A stretch of DNA of 64,000 nucleotides from Fistularia commersonii. Taxonomy: Eukaryota; Chordata; Actinopteri; Syngnathiformes; Fistulariidae. The DNA lies in assembly GCA_037954325.1 (NCBI GenBank), contig JBBMNZ010000030.1:10364501-10428500 (forward strand), read 5' to 3'. Below are positions 40,401 to 48,415 of this stretch, piece by piece. Made by a program: the position numbers and the translations under genes. The notes beneath the pieces are model-generated. The model made no database searches. It was not told the DNA's origin and was given only the letters and a program-made list of their open reading frames with translations. Within the stretch, counting starts at the first letter, position 1, and each line of letters starts with the position of its first letter.

Positions 40401-43140
40401 GCTAAATTGTTCAAGCTCTTTATGGGCAGTTTATATATATGTGTGCATAGATCTCCTTTTCTTTCGGCTGCTCCTTCCAGGGGTCACCACAGCAAATTGT
40501 CTTCCTCCATCTAACCCTCCTCGCTGCATCCTCCTGTCTTACATCAGTTAACCTCATTTCCTCTTTCACTCCACCAATGTAACTCCTCTCTGGTCTTCCA
40601 CTTGGTCTCCTGCCTGACAGTTCTGACCTCATCATCCTTCTACCAATATATTCACTATCCCTCCTCTCTACATGTACATTTTGTTCTGACCTTATCTCCA
40701 CAGCAACGATATGTGCTGTCTCCCTGAGTGACCCATTCCTGTTCCAATCCATCCTGTTCATTCCTAAAGAGAACTCAAAATTCTCAAAAACTCAAAACTC
40801 CAACCTTTTCTTTAGTGTCACTGTCTTGTGTTTGTGTACTTTATCAGAAAGTCACACTGCCTCTAGGACAGCATACGAAGGGTAGCTGAAAAGCCAAATA
40901 AAATATATTAAAAAAACGTGATGTCAAATATAGTATACCAGCTTTTTAAGAGTGATCTGTTATGCTGAAAGGATTATTAATCTCAATCCAAGGGGGAAAC
41001 CATCTCTTTCTTTAAGAATAGGCTTGAAACCTTTCTTTGAGAGAGCTAATAGTTAGTACTAGGCTAGCCTCTTATTATGCAGGCAAAGAAGAACCTGAAG
41101 AAGACTGTTTATTGTCAACATTCAGTTATTCATACAGCACAACATCACTGATATTCAACCACTGCATTTAACCCATCAACGATGAACTTTGAGCAGTAGG
41201 CAGCCACATGAGCAGCGCCAGGGGAACAGTTAGAGGTTCGGTGTCTTTCTCAACAACACCTCGACAGGCTAGGAGGAGCACAGGAATCCTGGGAGTCAAA
41301 AAAGAAAAGTGTTTCCAAGATGACCACTCTTAATCCCCTGCGCTACGATCCTTAAGATAAGATATAGGCATACTCTGCTGTTGGATATCCTATGATACAT
41401 ATCTCTCATTGACTCATTCATTGACTCTTTCTTTAAGACATTTGGCCTCTCATCAGCTCTGTCCTAAGAAGTTATTGTGATTGTGATATAATTATCAGAA
41501 AACAGGCGACAAATAGAATGTAATCATCTGGGACCTTGGAACTAACACAGGATGTGACAAAGGCAATGACCCTCAAAAAAAATCAGGATTTTTTTAATGC
41601 CAAAAAAGCAACTAGAATTGATAACATCACACTAGAAAGACTGCATGTGGGCGCGCAGGAATCTGAAATAACAGAAAAGACAAATGTGATATCTAGAAGC
41701 AAAACAGGAAGTAAAGGAACGTAAAGGAAAAACATGTAACAGGACTTTTTATGTATGTGTGTTTATTTAAAGTACAAAACAGAACCTTATTTAAAAAATT
41801 GCTATTTCAACAACCTGTTTGCTTATCTTTTCTCTGTCTGTGCAGTCTCATCGTCGGCAGCACAACAAAGACAAGCCGTACAAGTGCCACAACTGTAACC
41901 GTGGTTACACAGATGCTGCCAGCCTGGAGGTGCACCTATCTACGCACACTGTCAAACATGCCAAGCTGTTCTCCTGTGGCCTCTGCAATCGGTCCTATAC
42001 CTCGGTAGGATGTCCCACCTGTCATTCAATAATCAGAAAAGAGATTTTTAAAACTCACTTGTATACATAACTCAAAACAGGAAGGTTTATATTATTGCAT
42101 ATTATACATATTATTACATAGCACACGTACAGTGTCAATCAGTACAATTTTACAACTCCAAAATTGTTAATGATTTAAACATTTTGCTTTCACATGCACA
42201 TGTTTTCCGTCAGATGCAGATGAGTGACTCTTAGTGCAGTTAAATATTGTGATTAGCAATGTTAATCGGTTGTAAAAGAACTGTTTTAGTCTTAGTAGTG
42301 CTTACTGTGTCAACATTTTGGGAAAAAATCCAGTGTGTATTTATGAGAAAACAAATTTTGTCTCGCCCATGCAATATTGACTTCTGGACTGCAAAAAATA
42401 CATACAAGAAAATAAAAAAAAAAAGAACTTTACAAGGTTTACATTTTACATTTGTCCTGCTTAGCTGTATTTCTGAATAACACATACTGCCCATATAGCT
42501 GACAGGAGTGTAAATATATTTTGCTGTCAACCTGATCATATTTCAGAAAAATCTACAATGTCTTTCTATGAATCTGATCACCAATAATGAGCAATTTATC
42601 AAATGTGAAGCCGCAGCCATCCACGAGAACTGATCAGGGTCTAGTAGGACTTAACTTGCAAGTGAAGTTTTACAGTGAATAATATTGCTTTATGTTTTCT
42701 GTCTTACCTCTTGCCCTCCCCCTTTCCAGGAAACCTATCTAATGAAACACATGAGAAAGCACAACCCTGACCCGCTAACAGTGGCAGCAACGGTAGCTGC
42801 CCAGCAGGCCCAAGGCCTCACATCAGGGGGAGTTGGCAGAGGTCGAGGCCGTGGCAGAGGGAGAGGAGGTACGAGCAGGGCAAGCCAGCTCCAGAGTCAG
42901 GCTAACCCTAACAGTGCCACCCAAAACCCCAACCCTGGACCCCCTGGCAGCTACCAGCAACCCCAACAGCCCACAGAAGCTGTGGTCCCATGTCCATTTG
43001 ACCTCCATCAGTACAAGACAGTGGCAGCTGGCGAGATCCAGTACAAATCAGTTACTGTGGCTGACCTGCCAGTAGCCCACAAAGACCTCTGTCTCACTGT
43101 CTCCACATCAGCCATACAAGTGGAACACATGAACTCATAG
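27580..43140 (+). CDS. znf384l: ZNF384-family C2H2 zinc-finger protein, 10 coding exons, 593 aa
   Basis: Nuclear DNA-binding factor; the mammalian relatives ZNF384/CIZ and ZNF362 bind AT-rich DNA and associate with matrix and cytoskeletal regulators. Coding exons: 27580-27642, 28377-28689, 30400-30522, 31015-31178, 31594-31670, 31795-32019, 37542-37709, 40000-40078, 41846-42004, 42730-43140, all with AG/GT borders and matching phases. It starts MDDSHFNSSYFWSPVPTVQG. A Ser/Pro/Thr-rich half includes a basic KRGRKSK patch and an acidic segment with DPYDLSNDEDDHT. Eight C2H2 fingers cover about residues 248-470; the sixth has C-x4-C spacing (CSHPGC). The C-terminus has an alternating Gly-Arg run and a Gln/Pro/Asn-rich stretch. 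Exons 6 and 7 encode near-identical finger pairs. Resemblance to fish znf384l is from memory; the family assignment is firm. Confidence 0.93.
31795..32019 (+). CDS. znf384l: znf384-like coding exon 6, fingers 1-3
   Basis: Encodes CRMCAVTFFSKSDMQIHAKSH, then CPHCSKSFANSSYLSQHIRIH, then a finger opening CTYCQKTFRQLSHLQQH and completed by the next exon. Its 3' 160 bp are nearly identical to exon 7. It ends after CG of an Arg codon, the same phase as exon 7. Confidence 0.93.
32828..34325 (+). mobile_element. Tc1-like transposon, inactivated, 3' end truncated
   Basis: Left terminal region gtcaggtcaataagtatgtg then ttggtgcatttccactgcaa; the inner right repeat gcagtggaaatgcacc is at about 34300, but the outer right part is missing. 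The transposase runs on the plus strand in broken pieces: 33329-33577 (HPRTTREEL, ISNTLRHNGLKS), 33581-33859 (VLWSDETKIEHFD with the first catalytic Asp; MLWGCFSAHEPG), then frame-shifted HDNDPKHMA and PIENLW with the second Asp and the Glu. Frameshifts and stops rule out activity. It lies between znf384-like exons 6 and 7. Confidence 0.88.
35175..35420. mobile_element. Possible hAT-like fragment
   Basis: Begins gctgtccccaaccagtttgg, resembling the ends of abundant non-autonomous hAT elements (a ccccaacca core), followed by weakly similar sequence. No opposite end or target duplication was found. Confidence 0.3.
37041..37070. repeat. Three tandem decamers
   Basis: gacctgcagg twice, then gatctgcagg with one change. 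A short tandem repeat in the intron upstream of cassette exon 7; no function can be assigned. Confidence 0.8.
37212..37253 (+). repeat. (GA)n microsatellite upstream of cassette exon 7
   Basis: About 21 uninterrupted GA units after a G-rich run, 290 bp before the cassette exon. It is complementary to the CT tract at 37441-37512. Confidence 0.97.
37441..37512 (+). repeat. (CT)n polypyrimidine tract before cassette exon 7
   Basis: A CT-rich tract with a few TTT and TTCC interruptions, ending about 30 bases before the exon 7 acceptor. In RNA it contains many UCUCU/CUCUCU elements, the type bound by polypyrimidine tract-binding protein. Confidence 0.95.
37542..37709 (+). CDS. znf384l: znf384-like coding exon 7, duplicated two-finger cassette
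   Basis: 168 nt with identical phase at both ends, so it can be included or skipped without changing frame. Inclusion makes HTR-NHTEAKPHKC, a proper finger linker, and adds two fingers (about 56 aa). Exon 6 has the same pair, with about ten nucleotide differences over some 160 bp. Human ZNF384 has an equivalent in-line repeat and finger-number isoforms, which supports a real cassette. A CU-rich tract abuts the acceptor. Confidence 0.9.
38520..38760 (+). mobile_element. tRNA-derived SINE, full length
   Basis: The head resembles a tRNA gene: an A-box-like tggcgcaggaggtagagc and a B-box-like ggttcccggctcc. The body contains aacccctaactgctcctgtg and gggttaattgcagagaatg, and the tail is ATTATT-rich. 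Partial copies in reverse orientation lie at 17450-17625 and 41095-41350. Confidence 0.75.
39498..39735 (+). repeat. tRNA-SINE-like interspersed repeat, copy 5
   Basis: Head with aaggtgcagcaatgattagc and a B-box-like ggttcaactct, then ttttctgtgtggagtttg, gtgtgaatgaggaggtgaat and gtgcaggacaattgg. Located just upstream of znf384-like exon 8. Confidence 0.6.
40000..40078 (+). CDS. znf384l: znf384-like coding exon 8, finger 6
   Basis: Encodes the linker IHTGDRPYKC and the C-x4-C finger CSHPGCEKAFTQLSNLQ; the two zinc-binding histidines come from exon 9 (SHRRQH). Its split first codon accepts either exon 6 or exon 7 as donor. Confidence 0.92.
40443..40800 (-). mobile_element. RTE-like LINE 3'-end fragment
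   Basis: Same family as the element at 6613-9770: caggggtcaccacagcaaat, then ccaatatattcactatccct. On the minus strand the frame 40761-40420 reads ERRDSEYIGRRM and VRWRKTICCGDPW, matching the C-terminal end of the LINE protein. It is 5'-truncated, as usual for LINE insertions. Confidence 0.8.
41095..41350 (-). mobile_element. SINE copy, reverse orientation
   Basis: Shares ctgcatttaacccatc, gatgaact, ggggaacagttagaggttcg and aacaacacctcgacaggcta with the reverse complement of the SINE at 38520-38760. The tRNA-like head, at the right end, is degraded. Confidence 0.6.
42730..43140 (+). CDS. znf384l: znf384-like terminal coding exon
   Basis: Completes the last finger (TYLMKHMRKHN) and adds a low-complexity tail: Ala/Gln stretch, a GRGRGRGRGRGG tract near codons 495-507, then Gln/Asn/Pro-rich sequence and a terminal segment ending STSAIQVEHMNS before TAG. 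Mammalian ZNF384 has poly-Ala/Gln here; the RG tract suggests RNA binding or arginine methylation (inference). Confidence 0.9.
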   Translation, partial: ETYLMKHMRKHNPDPLTVAATVAAQQAQGLTSGGVGRGRGRGRGRGGTSRASQLQSQANPNSATQNPNPGPPGSYQQPQQPTEAVVPCPFDLHQYKTVAAGEIQYKSVTVADLPVAHKDLCLTVSTSAIQVEHMNS

Positions 43141-45160
43141 GCTACATCTTACCAACCTGTCTGACAAATTGTGTCTGCAATTTAGAATGGTCCATGTGAA
43201 CAAGTGATTTCTATGTTATCCATAATGTAAGCGTCTTAAAAGAAGTCAAATTGAATTGGATAGAAGGCTGAGAGATTCCTCACCTGATTCGTCATCAGAT
43301 GATGCGAGCCTGCAGCCTTCAGGAATTTAACAACAAACTCTTTTCTAAATTCCCTTTTGTGTGGCTGTGAGTTATTTTCACTGGTGTTAACGAGAACATA
43401 AAACTTCCAAGTTCTTCACCTAGTGGCAATTTCTCAGCATTTTAAGAAGCTTTAATGTTGAATATAACCCTAAATTACTTTGGAGGACACAGTTATTTAA
43501 AATTTGCTTCATGATTCCCGAAGCTACCTGTGCCAGGGATCCCTTTGCAGAATTGCATGTCCAGGACACAGACACAATGGTGTATTAATACCTACTGAAA
43601 AAAAATTGGGTTACTTTCCTGAAAAACTGAAGCGGGGACAGGTTTTTTTGCCTTCTGACACAATCACATTCTGACCTGAGTTATCCAATTGGATGGAGTT
43701 CCACATTCCTCCCTAAACCCAGTTGAGTGAATAGTTGGAAGATGCTTTGAAAAACACCCCATGCACATACCAGCAGTTTCACTCTTTAGAACCTTGACGA
43801 CGGAGGCCTGCCAGTGTCCTTCCATTCCCTCATTGCAGCCTTTGAAATACATTTTATCAGAGGTTGGAAGCCACAGTTGTTTTACAGGTTCAAAGATCTA
43901 AAAATGGAAGAAAAAAAGCGTTAATGGTACAGCGATTTATTCCATAATTATTGAACACATTAAGATGATTCAAAACATTTCCATGCCAAAACAGTTCAGC
44001 CAGGCTATCAAGGATGGGTTTCGACATACATAATATAATCTAAGAGGTGTGTCCAAAAATGTCCACATTTAAATGAATGTGATTTTGACACTTTTTCGTG
44101 GGGTATCATGTAGTGGCAGACTGCTACATGACAGAGGAAGGGATACAGGAGGGAAAGGACATGGTGTGTGTCAAACATGCTACCTTCAACACCCATCTCC
44201 TCAAAAATTAAGGAATTGAGGAATCTTTTTTTTTCTGTCGGTGCCCAAAGTATCACATTAGACGGGAAGAGCTAATGAATGCACTAAACGTGTCAAGATT
44301 CCGTGTCAGTTTGGAAAAGAAGAGAAAACAAATAAAAGGACTCGGGAGGGTGGTGGGGCTGGGGTGGGGGGGTGGGGGATCATTGTGAAAGCACTTGATG
44401 AAGCTTGTACTTCACCGCCTATGTTTGTCATCATTGTACTTTTTTTTATATATCTTGTATGTATTTTTCTACCGACAGAGGAACAAGTGAACCAGAGAGA
44501 AAGAAATGTGAATGTGAAGGGGACAGAGAGGAAACTTAACAGCTTTCTTTTTTTCGTACTAATGAAAGCGACACCGTTTACTGTCCTTTATTGCATAAAG
44601 AACAGTCACACTCACCATCGTTAGGACGGTTGTTAAGGAAGTAATGATTGTGATAAAAAAAAAATGGCTGACAGGTACTGTTATTAATCTTTTTTTGAAA
44701 GAGAAGTTTTCATACATATTATTACTTCTTTCATTATAACTGTATTTCAAATGTTATCCACGTTATTATCAATCTGAGGCATTATGGTATTGCAGTATGT
44801 TGTACATAACATAGATTGAAAAGGTTTCATTTCGACTTTCTTCTGTATAAGGGAAGTATGTCCTGTGAACAGCAGTTATGGAACTAATGGAACTGAGCAA
44901 GTACCAAAACATCCGGTGTCCCAGCTTACCTATAGTGATGGTAGATCCCTCTACTTCCTTATAGTAATGTTACAATCAAACAGAATAAGTTTCCATTTTC
45001 CAAAAATAAATCCCCAGAGTAATCCCTTCAAACACCTTAATTCATAAACAGAAGTTTTGGATTGGCAAATAAATAGCTGTGGGTGTGTTATTGATCCACA
45101 TCAATGCATTGTCAATCAGCAATATATTTTAGCTACAATAAAGCCTCTTTGAATGCAGTA
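43141..45160 (+). other. znf384l: znf384-like 3' UTR with two candidate poly(A) signals
   Basis: No other coding exon is recognised. AATAAA occurs at 44331-44336, directly followed by a G-rich tract (44344-44378), and again at 45137-45142 (gctacaataaagcctc). Either could end the transcript. A minus-strand frame at 45579-45133 overlaps the end but has no recognisable domain. Confidence 0.45.
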
Positions 45161-45698
45161 TTAATATTTTGCTCCATAGATTTATTTGGACGGCAACCCT
45201 GTTGTGTTTGATTGTAGACTTGCAAATGAGTCGACTCAATGCAACCCAACAAAGTCTTTGAAAAAAAAAAACGGAAAACACAGTTTATTGTCTTAAGACA
45301 TGTTGTAGACTTCATAGAAGAATACATGATGCTATCCAGTAGGGTGAGGTCTTCAAACTTAACTAGATTCATTTTGTTCTCTGTGCTACTTTCACAAGAT
45401 TGATTTTTATAAAGAACCTTATCAAATCCATGCCACAAGCTACAACATGTGCAGTAACTCAACGAAACTGCAAAAAAAAACATGCACCCCTCCAGAAAAT
45501 GTGAAGCTTGTTGTTTTGGAAGCAAATCATTGTAAAATGAGGCTAATAAACATGATGAAATACCTGAAACCATTACCACATGCTCTCTGCACAGGTTAGT
45601 GTGGAAATGACTAGTACAGGTGTGCTTTTAATAAACCATAACATTTCTAAGAGGTGCATGTCAAATCACATCTGACATCAGTTTTTCATCCAACTAGC

Positions 45699-46159
45699 TG
45701 TCACGGTCAAAATAATGTACTGCACCCTCAGGAGATGTGTTTCTGATCCATCATCATGTCACAACCCCTCTCCATTTCTGCATTCATCTTCCTCACCAAG
45801 TCCAAGTCCGTTATTTGCTCTTTGTCTGCCTTTCAGTAAATATAACGCTCAATATCTATCAGCTTAAACCCCCAAACAATCTGCTCTGTTTCAGCCGCCT
45901 TTTTTTGGACTCATATGGAAAACTCTGCACTGTGGCAACCGCTGTACGATACAACCAAGGCACCAGATAAGTAAAGGAACCGTGACCACCGAGGGTCTGC
46001 TCCTGGCCCCTACCTCTCTGTCAGCTGGATCATGGACGGAGCTTCCGTCAGAGACTGCTATAAACTTATTCCTGTCCTGTCATCCTCTTAACTAATTACC
46101 TTATTCAGGAATAAAACTCTTAAATGAATCACCTGATTCCTGAGTCTTTCTGGCATCAC
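45699..46159 (+). mobile_element. Possible solo LTR (Ty3/gypsy-like)
   Basis: Starts TGTCACGG and ends GCATCACA. It has an internal aataaaactct near the 3' end followed by cctgattcctgagtctttct, the arrangement usual for fish gypsy LTRs. No matching target duplication was found, so the limits are tentative. A gypsy-like pol remnant lies 460 bp downstream. Confidence 0.35.
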
Positions 46160-46609
46160 ATTATGCCCCCCCCCTCCCCCCAGTATTGGATTATTCACTG
46201 AATAGACCTTTTTGTTATCGTGGAAGTATTAAAATAGACTAAGGATTTGTCTTAAATGCTGGCGCTCCCAATATTCAATTTGAATATTAACAATATCCTG
46301 AGAGGCTAACCTGGCTGAAGTCAGTTTTAAGGGATTTGTTGAAAATCCAACAAATTCCCATGGTCAAATTGTTGAATATTGCGATATTGTGATCATTTAC
46401 TGATCCCATGGGAAGGAGACAAGTCATGTAAAGCTAACAAATCTTGCATATGTTAATGTTGGTAGGTAAAGATGCAGACGTTGGTGTTCCCCTTATCAGA
46501 ATGTCCACGGTGTGATTCCTAGCGCCCCCTGTCTGCATGTCAAAGTGTCTTTGTAGGGACATCTTTCCTCGGTCATGTTGTAAGCACAACTGGAGTGAAC
46601 ACTGACTAA

Positions 46610-47345
46610 TTAAAGATACCAGTTATGTTCCCCACATGGCCTGTCCCCCACAATGTCGGTGAGCTGCATAGCTTCTTGGGCATGAAGTCCTACATCCGGC
46701 AGCGGGTAAAAAACTTTGCTACCATCTCCGATCCAGAAAGGACAGGTGATGCAACCAAGGTATGTGATTGTGCTTTCTCACAGTGTCGGGCCCTCGTCTT
46801 AGCCTATCTGAACACAATGTATAGGTTGATGATAAAAGGTCGCTTGAAAACCCCAGGCGACCCTTCATTATAGACATCAATGCTAGTAATGTGGCCCTGG
46901 TAGGGTACCATCCCAGGAGGGGAGCAAGGACAACAGATAAACGTCTCCTTCAGTAGTGCCCTCAGCCATCAAGAGAGGAGCAGCTGTGACATTCATCAGG
47001 AGCTGCTAGCTGATGTCCCGGCTCTTCCCAGCTTCCATTCCTGACTCTATGTGCAGATATTCCTCGCATGCAGTGATCAAACATCCATCACCTGGCTTCT
47101 CAACTTCAAAGAAGCTAAAGGGCAGCTGGTCCAGTAGGTGGAAATGCTATAATACTACTGGGCTGGTTGTCATCATAAAAATGCAGATGCACTGTGAGAA
47201 GTGTATATACTACCAGGGCAATGGTTCCAGGGGTGGCGGTCTTGTGTGACCTCAGGAGACCTTTCATTGTAGTCATTGATACTAGTAATATGGGCCTCAG
47301 CACAGCACTGTCCCAGGAGGAGCAAGAACCGTTCAACTTTGACCA
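46610..47345 (+). mobile_element. Ty3/gypsy pol remnants
   Basis: A frame starting at 46625 reads WPVPHNVGELHSFLGMKSYI, the well-conserved region after the gypsy reverse transcriptase. At about 46855-46905 comes a PFIIDINASNVAL-like start of the RNase H-like domain. A second, slightly different version of the same motif occurs at about 47255-47310 (PFIVVIDTSNMGL). Stops and frameshifts are frequent. It is a decayed remnant. Confidence 0.6.
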
Positions 47346-47400
47346 ATCACGTGCACCTTGAGAACAAGAACACTGAGAGAAAAAACAGAGCAAAGGGGCT

Positions 47401-47428
47401 CCGGTTCCTGCCTGGCAGCAGGAACCGG
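47401..47428. repeat. GC-rich perfect hairpin
   Basis: Arms ccggttcctgc and gcaggaaccgg (11 bp, perfect) with a 6-base loop, immediately after the gypsy-like remnant. Confidence 0.85.
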
Positions 47429-48319
47429 CTCTGATCGTTCACTTCTAAGAGTCATTTAGATGTTGTTTTATTAGTGACTTAAACTGCAGACAGTACATGG
47501 TCATTTGACTATTGAGGTGTCAATCTGCACTTTCTTAACTTGCACATCCCATGAATGCAACTGTTTACATCTAAATTTGCGCTTCTTTCAACTCACTCCT
47601 GTGAAAACTGTTTACATTTCTTCGCACTACATACAGTTCTTTGCACCGCTTACATTTCTTTGCAATAAAATTCTTCATGTTTTTTATGTTTTTTTTTAAC
47701 CATAAAAACAAATAAGGACAGCAAGTAAGAATTTCATTGCACAGGAAAACCTGTTTCGACATTACAACACTTGACACTTTATATCTATACACACACACAC
47801 AAACACACACATAAGCAGGAGGGAGGAAGATAAGTTAAAAACAGATTTTCATTTCTATTTTTGAATGAAATAGCTGACTGTTTTTAGTGAGCCAAGGCAT
47901 AAGAACGACCTCTCCTGAAATAGTTGGTTTTCCTATTAGTGATGTGCAAGATTTAACCATTCAAATCTGAAATAAAATTTGATTTTGACTTCCATGTGCA
48001 CTTAAAGTACATATTAAGACGGCTGTAGTGTATTTCGGTAAAAATTCTAAGTTTGTAATGACTATAATAGAAAAAGTTAGAAATGGGACTGTTTACAGAC
48101 TTTTGTTCACAGGCTGCGGCATGCTCCTTCGATGCCTTTTGCTCATAGTTCATCCATGATGGATTAAATGCAGTGGTCAAATTTGAATTGTGTGCTCTAT
48201 GTTTAAAATTATGTGACAAGGAGGGTTTCTTCCATATCCATTTGAATGCAACTGAAGACTTATCTCGCAGGGTAACGTTCAAAAACAGACCTAAATCCGG
48301 AGGTGGAGCTTATCGCGTC

Positions 48320-48415
48320 TCAGCCAATAAGAGCAGCCTCTCGGAAGCGCCCAATTTCAAATTTCAAACTGCGCCTGGAGGTGACAGGCTGTTTTCACGA
48401 GTGCAAGGGTTTTCC
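48320..48415 (+). promoter_or_regulatory. kifc1: kifc1 promoter with CCAAT boxes and CHR-like motifs
   Basis: CCAAT boxes occur at 48324-48328 and 48351-48355. Two TTCAAA hexamers, the reverse complement of the cell-cycle homology region TTTGAA, occur at 48356-48361 and 48363-48368. NF-Y boxes plus a CHR are the usual architecture of DREAM/B-MYB-MuvB-controlled G2/M genes, which include KIFC1 in mammals. The start codon follows at 48416. Confidence 0.55.

Noticed and set aside
45133..45579. Minus-strand frame of 148 codons
   Set aside because: No recognisable domain, no splice context, and it overlaps the probable znf384-like 3' UTR. Treated as chance.
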